Source: RGZA01 sp041917755 (GTDB lineage Bacteria > Pseudomonadota > Alphaproteobacteria > UBA9219 > RGZA01). Taken from it: 64,000 nt of DNA. Numbering within the stretch: position 1 is the stretch's first letter; each line of letters starts with the position of its first letter. Made by a program: the position numbers and the translations under genes. The notes beneath the pieces are model-generated. The model ran no database searches, was not told where the DNA came from, and saw nothing but the letters and a program-made list of their open reading frames with translations. This document shows positions 24,195 through 33,533 of this stretch, one piece after another. The stretch lies in the NCBI GenBank assembly GCA_041917755.1, contig JAYRWY010000005.1:1-64000 (forward strand). Direction: 5' to 3'.

Positions 24195-25206
24195 ATGCTG
24201 GCTCCTGCTGGGTAATGCAATGGAACGACCCACCGCCCGCACCATCAAATCCTAATAATCCTGTCGATGGCACGCCGACCACCTTACGGTCTTTAAATAC
24301 TTGCTGCAATGCATCCAGTGCGGCTTGTTGTGTTTGCGTGCCATAAACTGGCACCACCACCACACCATTGCCGATGATAAAGTTCATATAAGATGCCGGA
24401 GAAATTTCGCCCAAACGGTCGCGGTATAATCCCACACCAGGGATGCGCACCACCGTCAATTTTTTGCCCGTTGCATCGCTTGCCTTTTCCAAGGTCGCTG
24501 CAATCTTATTTAATGTTTCGGCATTGGGGTCGTTATCACCGACCGGTGCTTGGCACACCACCACACCCGGCGCAACAAAGCGCGCAATATTGTCGACATG
24601 ACCGTCAGTGTGGTCATTCAACAAGCCTTCATCGATCCAGATAATTTTTTTGGCGCCCAATGCCGCAGCCAAATGTGTTTCCGCCTGCTGTTTATTCCAG
24701 CCATTGCGGTTGGGGTTTAATACGGTTTGCGCGGTGGTCAGCACCGTGCCCTGGCCATCATGGTCAACCGCGCCGCCTTCTAACACAAAGTCAAACTTGG
24801 CTGCATCACTACCTGCAAGCTGCGCAATAATATCACCCACTTTTGCATCATCAGGCAGATCATACTTTCCGCCCCAGCTGTTGGTTTTAAAGCGCAATGC
24901 GATTTTTCCTGCCTTGCTATGCGCAAAAATCGGCCCGGTATCCCGCAGCCAGATATCCCCGTATTTAGCAGAGATAAGTTCCGCCGCATCGCCAATCATC
25001 TCCTTGGCGGATGCCATCGCATTATCATCGTTCACCAACACGCGCACCGTGTTGCCATGCGCGGCTAATGTCTTCACCATCTCCGCCACATCACGACGCG
25101 GCGATTCCAGATCGCCATTCCATTCGGACAGATTGGCAGGCCATGCAGTCCAAATGGCGCGTTGCGGCGCCCATTCGGCAGGGATAATTGTTGCAGCGTT
25201 AGTCAT
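24193..25206 (-). CDS. aguA: Agmatine deiminase
   Basis: 337 residues. Peptidyl-arginine-deiminase-type fold with WLRDTGPIFA, the catalytic-His region NDHTDGHVDNIARF, PVYGTQTQQAALD and the nucleophile Cys330 in GGSFHCITQQ close to the C-terminus. It converts agmatine to N-carbamoylputrescine, the substrate of the downstream AguB. The two genes thus form an arginine-decarboxylase-dependent putrescine route; no arginine decarboxylase of the SpeA type is seen here, though the decarboxylase at 26488 could fill that place. Confidence 0.95.
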   Translation of the reverse strand: MTNAATIIPAEWAPQRAIWTAWPANLSEWNGDLESPRRDVAEMVKTLAAHGNTVRVLVNDDNAMASAKEMIGDAAELISAKYGDIWLRDTGPIFAHSKAGKIALRFKTNSWGGKYDLPDDAKVGDIIAQLAGSDAAKFDFVLEGGAVDHDGQGTVLTTAQTVLNPNRNGWNKQQAETHLAAALGAKKIIWIDEGLLNDHTDGHVDNIARFVAPGVVVCQAPVGDNDPNAETLNKIAATLEKASDATGKKLTVVRIPGVGLYRDRLGEISPASYMNFIIGNGVVVVPVYGTQTQQAALDALQQVFKDRKVVGVPSTGLLGFDGAGGGSFHCITQQEPA

Positions 25207-25285
25207 ACGTCAGACACTTAGTTGGTTAATAATCCGCGCAACCTAAAACGTAATTAGTTTCGGTGCAATCTGCTATTTTATCCTT

Positions 25286-26491
25286 ATGACACAAGGGTTT
25301 CCTAAACATATGGTTCGCTTTGCCGCGCATGCTGCCCGCAAGGTTCATGCCTATGGAATAAGCCATGATGCAAACGAACCTTTCCATTTTGAAGGCGGCT
25401 ATTATTACCTCGCAGCCGATGGCCAACACATCGCCATTCCTGATTTTGCAAAATATGTTGGCGTGGAAGAAGCATTTAACGAAGTACTAGCCGCTAGCTG
25501 GGGCGAAGCCCTGCATTGCCCTATCGCACCTGTCGCATTCGATGTCGAAGAAGCAAGCGGCACACCAACCATCAGTTCGTTTTCGGTATTTCCCCATTCG
25601 GTCACAACAGAAATCGTTCTTGAAAAAGCAGCGCGCGGCAACGGTCTCAACGCTACACTTGGCGATCATGACATGAATAACTGGATACGGCTGATAGATG
25701 CCTCCGGCAGCTCTTTGGCCTTAGACCAAATGGAACAAGTCCTGTTTTCCAGAACCAAAGGCGCTCTATCGCGGCTTATTCCTTTCGTAAACTGGATTGG
25801 TGGCGGTGATCCCGACACCAGCAATCTGATTATCGACACAGATGGGTTGCTTCATGCTCTAGCACATAAAACATCTCCCAAACCGGTTGGAATGTATATG
25901 TGCGATTTCACCGACAGCCAACTATCGCAAGGATATAAACACGCCGACACCCCCGTGGTCGACACGCAGCTAAACCGCGCCCCGCTATGCAACCTTGCAA
26001 CATTTTTGCATTCATGGCCCACGGTTGCCAAACAACTTGAACGTCTGTTCAAAGCAGATGACGGCGATGGTATCGAGCATGATGATGAGGATATGATTGC
26101 ACCACTCATCAATCCGTTATTTGCCCCGCATCTGGATTTTGCGGCGCTACGTCACACCATGCAGCACATCGCCTCGTTTGATAACACCCTCATTCACGGT
26201 GAAATGCGCCGCATCGCAGACCGCATGGCCGAAATTCTCCATGAGCCCGAAGATATCGCCAAGCTCTATGCCTATGCCTCTTATAAGGCTGATGTGCTGA
26301 TTTTGCGCCGCGATTTACTGTCCCAACATATGGAGCCGCTGTTGGCATTCGAAGGCGCCTCCAAACCAAGAGGAAACCTCTTCAGCCGTCTGACCAGAGC
26401 GGTTGATAAACACCTTCGACCACACGTCACGGCAAAGCGTCCACGCAAACCGCGCACGCCAAAACCACCGTCTTCGACATTTGAAAGTTAG
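25286..26491 (+). CDS. Unknown protein, possible kinase-like motif
   Basis: 401 residues, no signal peptide or membrane helix; not recognised. Residues 165-200 read FVNWIGGGDPDTSNLIIDTDGLLHALAHK, arranged like the catalytic and metal-binding loop of PI3K/HipA-type kinases (D-x4-N then a Gly-turn and a polar strand), but the expected final Asp is not evident and the N-terminal ATP-loop is unclear. The last 50 residues are strongly basic and disordered (HLRPHVTAKRPRKPRTPKPP). It is divergent from aguA and convergent with the decarboxylase gene, overlapping it by 4 bases. No function can be assigned. Confidence 0.6.
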   Translation: MTQGFPKHMVRFAAHAARKVHAYGISHDANEPFHFEGGYYYLAADGQHIAIPDFAKYVGVEEAFNEVLAASWGEALHCPIAPVAFDVEEASGTPTISSFSVFPHSVTTEIVLEKAARGNGLNATLGDHDMNNWIRLIDASGSSLALDQMEQVLFSRTKGALSRLIPFVNWIGGGDPDTSNLIIDTDGLLHALAHKTSPKPVGMYMCDFTDSQLSQGYKHADTPVVDTQLNRAPLCNLATFLHSWPTVAKQLERLFKADDGDGIEHDDEDMIAPLINPLFAPHLDFAALRHTMQHIASFDNTLIHGEMRRIADRMAEILHEPEDIAKLYAYASYKADVLILRRDLLSQHMEPLLAFEGASKPRGNLFSRLTRAVDKHLRPHVTAKRPRKPRTPKPPSSTFES

Positions 26492-27915
26492 AACGCAACC
26501 AGTGTTGCTGGAATTTCAGCATGCTCGTTGCTGGTGCTGTCATCCTGCCAATAGCCAGGGGTTTGCACCATGGGCATATCGCGCACAATTACCGGTTTGG
26601 CATCTGCGCCAAAACCGTTAAAGCCCGATTGCAATGCCACTGCATAACCGCCGGTTTGACCGAATTCCAGATAATCCCCTTCTTCGATATTGGCTGGCAA
26701 TACGAGTTGGGATTTCAGAACGTCAATGCTGTCGCAAGTTGGACCAAATACGGTGAACTTTGCGGTTTTATTCGCAAGGCTGCCATTCTGGGCTTCATTC
26801 GCACGAAGCACACGCACGGGATAGCTCAGCTTGCTGTAGCCGGCATCAAACAACGCGCCATAAAACCCGTCATTGATGTAGAGGCGGTTGTCTTTACGCA
26901 ACTCCACCTTCACCAGCAATGAACCGGATTCTTGAACCAGCGCACGGCCTGGTTCGCACCACAATTTGGTTTTCTTAGGCAGGTTCAGTGCTTCAAAGCT
27001 TTCCTTGATGCTGGTCATATAACCATGCATGTCGGGGGGGACAAGGCCCGGGAACGCCACAGGGAAGCCACCGCCCACATCGATGATGTCGGGGTTGACC
27101 TTAGCCAGACGGATAACTTCGCCCACTTGCGCCATTGCATTTGCATAAGCTTTGCTATGCATGGTTTGCTGGCCCACATGGAAGGCAATACCAAGGCGCG
27201 CCGATACCTTGCGGGCTTGCTGCAACAGATCAGCTGCCAGCCGGTTATCCGCACCGAACTTGCCATCAAGGCTGTGGAAGGCATGGCCGTTCGACACCGC
27301 CAAACGGACAATAATACCAAGGTCTTTTGCGCCTTGGGTTTCTTCGAGCAGCTTGAACAGTTCTTGCGCGCTATCAATTACGAAATCACGCACGCCATAA
27401 TTATAATAGCTCTTGCGGATGGCTTCGCGGCTTTTCACCGGATGCATGTAATGCATCTTGGCTTTAGGGCAAATACTGGCCACCAATTCAACTTCAGCAA
27501 GCGAGGCTACGTCAAAGTGACGAATGCCCGATGCCCATAATTCTTTGATTACCGCAGGCGATGGGTTGGCCTTTACCGCGTACAACACCGTGCCGGGGAA
27601 ATTGCGCAGGAACCATTGCGATGCACCACGCAATACATGCGGGCGCAAAAAGTGCACAGGGTTGGATGGGCGTTGCTCGGCCACAAAATGCGCAGCATCC
27701 TGATAGATGTGCGGGCGCGCAGCCGTACTCGGGCGGGTTTTAAGTGCCAGGTTTTTAGATGTCGCGGAACGCGCTCTGGTCTGCTGGGCAGCGGTTTGAT
27801 GGCTGGCCTGAAGATGAGCGTCCGATAGTTCAGATTGATACAGATTTCCAACGGCGCCCGCAGGCCCCGGAGGTTCCAACGTTTCTTCAATCAATACGGG
27901 GATTTCCTTGCCCAT
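26488..27915 (-). CDS. Fold-III PLP-dependent ornithine/lysine/arginine-type decarboxylase
   Basis: 475 residues from the ATG at 27915, preceded by GGAGA; an upstream ATG at 27927 would add 4. The core (about 85-475) is the alanine-racemase-fold decarboxylase: PLP-binding Lys115 in LYAVKANPSP, DVASLAEVELV, the Gly-rich phosphate loop DVGGGFPVAF, CEPGRALVQESG, and the substrate-side Cys in FGPTCDSIDVL. The last motif with its Cys-Asp pair fits ornithine (or lysine/ornithine) decarboxylases. There is an extra N-terminal ~85-residue Ala/Gln/Pro-rich segment compared with typical enzymes of about 380 residues. It gives the cell a direct ornithine-to-putrescine route next to the agmatine route. 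Confidence 0.85.
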   Translation of the reverse strand: MGKEIPVLIEETLEPPGPAGAVGNLYQSELSDAHLQASHQTAAQQTRARSATSKNLALKTRPSTAARPHIYQDAAHFVAEQRPSNPVHFLRPHVLRGASQWFLRNFPGTVLYAVKANPSPAVIKELWASGIRHFDVASLAEVELVASICPKAKMHYMHPVKSREAIRKSYYNYGVRDFVIDSAQELFKLLEETQGAKDLGIIVRLAVSNGHAFHSLDGKFGADNRLAADLLQQARKVSARLGIAFHVGQQTMHSKAYANAMAQVGEVIRLAKVNPDIIDVGGGFPVAFPGLVPPDMHGYMTSIKESFEALNLPKKTKLWCEPGRALVQESGSLLVKVELRKDNRLYINDGFYGALFDAGYSKLSYPVRVLRANEAQNGSLANKTAKFTVFGPTCDSIDVLKSQLVLPANIEEGDYLEFGQTGGYAVALQSGFNGFGADAKPVIVRDMPMVQTPGYWQDDSTSNEHAEIPATLVAF

Positions 27916-28425
27916 ACATCTCTCCATTAATCAGATATCTGGGATAAGGCTCCAGACCACCAACCAACAATGAGACGCGTCGTTACATAAACACCGATGG
28001 GCCAGGGGTTCGTGCGCGTTCAGGAGGGTACATGTATCACGCGTGCGAAAAGATTCAATAGTTTTTTTGCCTGCAGGGGCAAAATCTGTGGGAAATCTTC
28101 CGCTGTGTGGCGCAGGTGATACTAAAGCAGGATTTACCGACGCTTTTTTCTGTCTCTCCTAACAAAACATTAATAGCGCACATCGCGGATGATGCCATCC
28201 ATCCTGCGCCGTCCGATGCGAGCGAACATCGGTGGTTATTGCATTTTGCACGCCAGCATATGTGCAGGTTTTATGCCTTCTTAATCGCTTGGCCAGCACA
28301 TTGCCAAGACGCCTTCATGTTATCCGCAACGTCTCTACTGCCATGGCCAAACGTTAACATGCTCCACACATCTGACGTTCTAGCCGAGATGGTTACCCCT
28401 CATCCATGCCCAAAGGAGCCTTTTC
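27916..28425. other. Intergenic region between divergent decarboxylase and chemoreceptor genes
   Basis: About 510 bases. It holds the ribosome sites of both genes and a small hairpin, TTTTGCC (28065-28071) / GGCAAAA (28078-28084). A reading frame of 146 codons (28107-28547) crosses into the chemoreceptor gene but has a His/Pro/Arg-rich shadow-like composition and no ribosome site, so I do not call it. No clear promoter is visible. Confidence 0.4.
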
Positions 28426-30171
28426 ATGTTCCCTTCTACCATCCGCTTCAAAACCATCGCCATCACCCTGATCGTCGTGTTATCCGCACTGACTTGCGCA
28501 GGGGTCGGGTACTGGGGCTTAAAGGCTCAAAGCGACGCCGCCACTGAAGACCTGATTATTACCAAGGCACTAATGAACCATATGCGCGGCGACATGATGC
28601 ATGATGGCCTACGCGCCGATGTGCTGCACGCCTATAAGGAGGCGAGTTTAAAAAATATCGACGCCAAAGATGAGGTAATGGCCGATATGAACGAACATGT
28701 CGGCGTGTTCAAAGATGCATTAAAGGCCAATAAGGAGCTTGCCCTTCCCGATAATGTTCGCACTGTGCTGGACGAGCTGAATGAACCGCTAGCCAACTAT
28801 ATTGCTGCAGCCGAAGAAACCGCCGCGCTGGCCTTTACCGATCTGGATGCCTTTCCGGCAAAGTATAAGGAGTTTCAAAAAATATTTTCCATTCTGGAAG
28901 ATAAAATGGGTGCCGCTTCGCAAACCATCGAGCAAATCACCAGCGAACGAATTGATTATTTAACTTCCATTTCCCATGTTGCAATTAATTATCTCATCAT
29001 CGCCATCTTGCTGGTGCTGCTGGCCAATGCCGGCTCGATATTCATCCTCAGCAAAGACATCACCAAACCCATCGCATTGATAACGCACGTCATGCAAAAA
29101 CTGGCCAGCGGCGATACCGCTACGCAAATTCCTTATCAGGATAAAAAAGACGAGGTAGGCCATATGGCACGCACCTTAAACGTATTTAAAAATGCCGCCA
29201 TCGAACGCGAGGCAATGACAAAAAAGCAAATGGAAATGGATGCCAAGCTCGAACAGGAACAACGCCTGGCCCAGGAACAGCAACGCCAGCAAGCCGAGCA
29301 ATTGGAGGAGCAAGCTGCCCTACAACGCAAACACGTCATGATGGAAATGGCCAACCGCTTTGAATCAAGCGTAGGCGGCGTGGTGGATACGGTGTCCTCG
29401 GCTGCAACCCAGCTGCGCTCCAGTGCGGAAAGCATGACGCAGATTTCCAATCAAACCACCGACCGCGCCACGGCTGTGGCGGCCGCCACCGAACAGGCAA
29501 CCGCCAGCGTGCAAACTGTTGCCGCCGCATCCGAACAACTGTTATCTGCCATCAGCGAGATTTCACAAAAAGTGGAAGAATCCACCAATTTCACCCGTGA
29601 AGCGGTGGAACGCGCCCAGCACACCAACATCACCGTGGAAGGACTTGCTGAATCCGCCAAGAAGATCGACAACGTGGTAAAAATGATTCAAGACATCGCC
29701 TGGCAAACCAATTTGCTGGCGCTCAATGCCACCATCGAGGCCGCGCGCGCAGGCGATGCCGGCAAAGGCTTTGCGGTTGTGGCCTCGGAGGTAAAAAATC
29801 TTGCCGATCAAACCTCCAAAGCCACCGTCGATATTTCCGAACAAATCTCCAATATGCAAACCAACACCAAGGATGCGGTTACAGCGATTAAAGATATTTC
29901 CAGCAAAATCGGCCATATCAACATCATATCCGAAAGCATTTCGGCAGCTGTGGTTCAGCAATCTGCCTCCACCAAGGAAATCGCACTTAATGTACGTCAG
30001 GCCTCCACCGGCACACAGGAGGTCGCTAAAAATATTGTCGAGGTATCACGTGCCTCCAATGAATCCGGCACTGCCGCCTCCCAAGTGCTTAGCGCGTCGG
30101 TCGAGCTATCCAGCAAATCCGAACAGCTACGCGGCATTGTGGATGAATTCATTTCCCAAATCCGCGCCTGA
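28426..30171 (+). CDS. Methyl-accepting chemotaxis protein
   Basis: 581 residues with an AAGGAG ribosome site. Layout: membrane helix 1 (about 8-28), a periplasmic domain of only ~150 residues and mostly helical (four-helix-bundle type), membrane helix 2 (about 185-207), a HAMP domain (SKDITKPIALITHVMQKLAS), a Gln/Glu-rich coiled coil (265-305), and the signalling domain with the hairpin tip NLLALNATIEAARAG that binds CheA/CheW. It senses an unknown ligand and steers the flagella. The gene stands alone and ends at a strong terminator. Confidence 0.95.
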   Translation: MFPSTIRFKTIAITLIVVLSALTCAGVGYWGLKAQSDAATEDLIITKALMNHMRGDMMHDGLRADVLHAYKEASLKNIDAKDEVMADMNEHVGVFKDALKANKELALPDNVRTVLDELNEPLANYIAAAEETAALAFTDLDAFPAKYKEFQKIFSILEDKMGAASQTIEQITSERIDYLTSISHVAINYLIIAILLVLLANAGSIFILSKDITKPIALITHVMQKLASGDTATQIPYQDKKDEVGHMARTLNVFKNAAIEREAMTKKQMEMDAKLEQEQRLAQEQQRQQAEQLEEQAALQRKHVMMEMANRFESSVGGVVDTVSSAATQLRSSAESMTQISNQTTDRATAVAAATEQATASVQTVAAASEQLLSAISEISQKVEESTNFTREAVERAQHTNITVEGLAESAKKIDNVVKMIQDIAWQTNLLALNATIEAARAGDAGKGFAVVASEVKNLADQTSKATVDISEQISNMQTNTKDAVTAIKDISSKIGHINIISESISAAVVQQSASTKEIALNVRQASTGTQEVAKNIVEVSRASNESGTAASQVLSASVELSSKSEQLRGIVDEFISQIRA

Positions 30172-30194
30172 TACGGGCGTGACAATTCCAAAAA

Positions 30195-30224
30195 AATAAG
30201 CCCCGGGAATTCCCGGGGCTTATT
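30195..30224. terminator. Bidirectional terminator, perfect 30-base palindrome
   Basis: AATAAGCCCCGGGAA / TTCCCGGGGCTTATT, 15-bp arms, preceded by an A-run and followed by TCATTT. It lies between the convergent stop codons of the chemoreceptor and malic enzyme genes. Confidence 0.85.
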
Positions 30225-30249
30225 CATTTAAGTCTATGATTGAATACGC

Positions 30250-32604
30250 TTACGCAGCCTTGCCTTTGGCAGCTGCTTTTGGCTGGATAGCGACATCCAC
30301 TTCCTTATTACCGATGGATTCATGTGCCGCCAAAGCCGCCATGGTCACGATTTCGGAAACGGTTGCGCCCATGCCCACAATCTGTGCCGGACGCTTCAAC
30401 CCTTGCAGCAATGGCCCTACCATATGACCATCACGTGGGTTGACCATCTTCTGCATCAACTTGGTTGCGATATTAGCCGCTTGCAAGCTAGGCATAATGA
30501 GCACGTTCGCCGGGCCCGTTAAACGGGTGAATGGGTATAAACGCTTCATCAGATCGTAATCCAATGCCACGTCAGGCGCCATTTCACCTTCATATTCAAA
30601 GCTCACTTCATGGTCATCGAGCTTGGCCACCACATCACGCATAAAGTTTGCGCGTTCATCGTGCATTTGCTGGCCAAAGGTGGAATATGAAATCAAGGCC
30701 ACGCGTGGCTGATGTCCCATCTTCTCGGCAAATTCAGCCGCGCGGATGGCGATTTCAGCATGACGCTCCGGATTGGTCGATGGGTTCACAGCTGTATCAG
30801 CCAGGAAAATCGTACGACCCGCCGAAATGCTCATCGACAACCCGAATGCACTGTATTGCGTACGCGCGTCAATTGCCTTGCGGATATCTTCATAGCACAC
30901 ATTAAAGTTGCGGGATAAACCGGTCACCATCGCATCGGCATCACCATGCGCAACCATGCATGCAGCAAATACGTTGCGTTGCTGGTTCACCATGCGTTGG
31001 CAATCGCGTTCAAGAATACCGCGGCGCTGCAAACGCTTGAACAGATATTCGGTAAAGCGCTTGTTGTGTTGTGACACACGGGAATTATGCACTTCAATGC
31101 CTTGAATATCGGCAAGTCCAAGCATACCCAGCTTTTCTTTCACCACTTCTTCACGTGCAATTAAAATCGGCGTACCGTATCCGGCATCGCGGAAAGCAAT
31201 CGCCGCACGGATCATGCGTTCTTCTTCACCTTCGGCGAACACCACGCGTTGCGGGTTGTTGCGAACCTTGGAGAAAATCAACTCCATGGTATCTGCGGTG
31301 GGGTCAAGACGTGCGCGCAACGCACTGCGGAATTGCTTTTCATCGCCAATCGGCTTGCGGGCAACGCCACTGGCAACTGCTGCTTTGGCAACCGCCGTTG
31401 GAATTTCCACAATCAAGCGCGGATCAAATGGCACAGGAATAATATAATCAGGGCCATAACGCAGACGGCGGCCATAGGCTGCATCCACTTCATCGGGCAC
31501 ATCTTCACGTGCCAATGCAGCAAGCGCCTTGGCCGCTGCAATCTTCATATCATCATTAATGGTACGTGCACGTACATCCAATGCACCGCGGAAGATGTAT
31601 GGGAAGCCCAGCACGTTATTAATCTGGTTTGGATAATCCGAACGACCGGTCGCCATAATCGCATCAGGGCGAACTTCCTTGGCAATTTCCGGACGAATTT
31701 CCGGGTTCGGGTTGGCCATTGCAAAAATCGCCGGGTTCTTGGCCATTGCTTTGACCATTTCCGGTGTCACGCAATTGGCAACGGATAATCCCCAGAACAC
31801 GTCAGCCCCGCGTAGCGCATCGGCTAATGTACGATCCTTGGTGTTGGCAGCATGCGCCGACTTCCATTGGTTCATATCTTCGGTGCGGCCTTTGTAAATC
31901 ACGCCCTTGGTATCGCACATAATCACGTTGTCATGTGGCAAGCCCATAGTCTTGATAAGCTCAACGCAGGCAATTGCCGCCGCGCCCGCACCGTTCACCA
32001 CCAACTTGATGTCTTTTAAATTCTTGCCGCTGATATCCAGCGCGCTGATCAAACCTGCAGCAGAAATAATGGCGGTGCCGTGCTGGTCATCATGGAACAC
32101 CGGAATGTCCATGAGTTCACGCAGACGCTGTTCAATCATAAAGCATTCAGGTGATTTGATATCTTCAAGATTAATCCCGCCGAATGATGGGCCAAGATGT
32201 TTAACCGCATTGATAAATTCTTCTGGATCTTCGGTATTGATTTCAATGTCGATGGAATCCACATCGGCAAAGCGTTTGAACAATACACTCTTGCCTTCCA
32301 TCACCGGCTTACTGGCAAGCGCGCCGAGATTTCCAAGCCCCAATACAGCAGTACCGTTGGAAATCACCGCCACCATGTTACCGCGTGCGGTATAGTCATA
32401 CGCCTTATCGGGATCTTTATGAATGGCCAGACACGGCGCCGCCACACCAGGGGAATATGCCAGCGATAAATCGCGCTGGGTTTTCATCGGTTTGGTGGGA
32501 ACGATTTCTAACTTACCCGGGCGACCCGAGGCATGCATGATGAGCGCTTCTTCATCAAGGGAATGGTTAGATTGTTCTGGGTTGATGTCGGTGTTCTTGG
32601 CCAT
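30250..32604 (-). CDS. maeB: NADP-dependent malic enzyme with C-terminal phosphotransacetylase-like domain
   Basis: 784 residues, the usual size of the MaeB hybrid. Residues 1-190 are the malic N-terminal domain (LAYSPGVAAPC, FHDDQHGTAI), 190-430 the NAD(P)-binding domain (VVNGAGAAAIACVEL), and 440-770 a phosphate acetyl/butyryl-transferase-like domain (AEGEEERMIRAA, SYSTFGQQM) that acts in regulation by acetyl-CoA and not in catalysis. It decarboxylates malate to pyruvate with NADPH formation, linking the TCA cycle to gluconeogenesis and lipid synthesis. Single-gene unit. Confidence 0.95.
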   Translation of the reverse strand: MAKNTDINPEQSNHSLDEEALIMHASGRPGKLEIVPTKPMKTQRDLSLAYSPGVAAPCLAIHKDPDKAYDYTARGNMVAVISNGTAVLGLGNLGALASKPVMEGKSVLFKRFADVDSIDIEINTEDPEEFINAVKHLGPSFGGINLEDIKSPECFMIEQRLRELMDIPVFHDDQHGTAIISAAGLISALDISGKNLKDIKLVVNGAGAAAIACVELIKTMGLPHDNVIMCDTKGVIYKGRTEDMNQWKSAHAANTKDRTLADALRGADVFWGLSVANCVTPEMVKAMAKNPAIFAMANPNPEIRPEIAKEVRPDAIMATGRSDYPNQINNVLGFPYIFRGALDVRARTINDDMKIAAAKALAALAREDVPDEVDAAYGRRLRYGPDYIIPVPFDPRLIVEIPTAVAKAAVASGVARKPIGDEKQFRSALRARLDPTADTMELIFSKVRNNPQRVVFAEGEEERMIRAAIAFRDAGYGTPILIAREEVVKEKLGMLGLADIQGIEVHNSRVSQHNKRFTEYLFKRLQRRGILERDCQRMVNQQRNVFAACMVAHGDADAMVTGLSRNFNVCYEDIRKAIDARTQYSAFGLSMSISAGRTIFLADTAVNPSTNPERHAEIAIRAAEFAEKMGHQPRVALISYSTFGQQMHDERANFMRDVVAKLDDHEVSFEYEGEMAPDVALDYDLMKRLYPFTRLTGPANVLIMPSLQAANIATKLMQKMVNPRDGHMVGPLLQGLKRPAQIVGMGATVSEIVTMAALAAHESIGNKEVDVAIQPKAAAKGKAA

Positions 32605-32756
32605 AATGTTGTGTTCCTAGGTTGAGAGCCGCCGCATGCAAAGATGGGGGGCTCTAAGGGGTCATCTGTTTTCCACGATTAGCGCTTGGAATCCAAGTGT
32701 TTTATTTAAAAATTTTTCTCGCACTGCAATAGAAGCGCGATAAACCTTGATGCGGA

Positions 32757-33299
32757 TTAGGTAAAATGTGGCGCTGCGTCGCGGGATGTGTGGCTGCGCT
32801 GCCCCTGACTATCGCGGGGCTTGGCTTTGCCTGCGGGACGCGCAGGCTTCACTTGCGCGGCTATTTTGTCCTGGTGTGCTTTCTGGCGCTGCATCGCGGT
32901 GCTGGGGCGAACCTTGCTCATATCCAATGACTGATGAAACTGCTCGGCAAGCAACCATAAATTATCATGGAACATGCCCAAAGAAATCCGACGGGTATAA
33001 CTGGCCGATAGAACCGTCTGCAATTGCGCATACGACGCCTGATAGGCACGGCGATACAAGGCTTCAATATCCGGCTGAGCATAGTGCTCGGCCATGCCAC
33101 GCTGCATGGCTTGCACGGATGAAATCATCGCGTTGGTTGTCTGAAAACCGTATTCTTGCGCACGGTGATTTCGAATTGGAAATACGCCGTCATAATGCTG
33201 GATCCATGCGCCAAGCGTGCTGCACGCATAGCTGAAATTAGCCTGTAATCGCTCGGCGTTTTGCTCCTCAAATGAAGGCTGCGGTTCACTCATCATCAC
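32757..33299 (-). CDS. Unknown protein with basic C-terminus
   Basis: 180 residues, no signal peptide. The N-terminal 130 residues are helical with many aromatic positions (RLQANFSYACSTLGAWIQHY, YRRAYQASYAQLQTVLSASY). The last 45 residues are strongly basic and low in complexity (KIAAQVKPARPAGKAKPRDS). Not recognised. The fold of a helical bundle with a nucleic-acid-binding tail would fit, but there is no direct evidence. Divergent from the PRPP-synthetase-like gene. Confidence 0.55.
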   Translation of the reverse strand: MMMSEPQPSFEEQNAERLQANFSYACSTLGAWIQHYDGVFPIRNHRAQEYGFQTTNAMISSVQAMQRGMAEHYAQPDIEALYRRAYQASYAQLQTVLSASYTRRISLGMFHDNLWLLAEQFHQSLDMSKVRPSTAMQRQKAHQDKIAAQVKPARPAGKAKPRDSQGQRSHTSRDAAPHFT

Positions 33300-33533
33300 A
33301 TTCCTGAAAATACGTAAAATATGCTGTGCAAATTACGCCCGCACCAATGCTTGCGCAAGGTCAACCTGACGGCTGATGCACATTAATGATTGTTGAAATT
33401 CATGGTTAACACGCCAATCGCTATACAAAACAAGATCCCATGGGCATGACAAAAGTATTACCGGCGTTGAAACAGGGGGGATTACGTTTTATAACAAGCC
33501 ATATTCTTAAAAGCATTTTTGAAAGCAACATCG

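Noticed and set aside
28107..28547. 146-codon frame upstream of and overlapping the chemoreceptor gene
   Set aside because: No ribosome site, His/Pro/Arg-rich shadow composition, and a large overlap with a certain gene.
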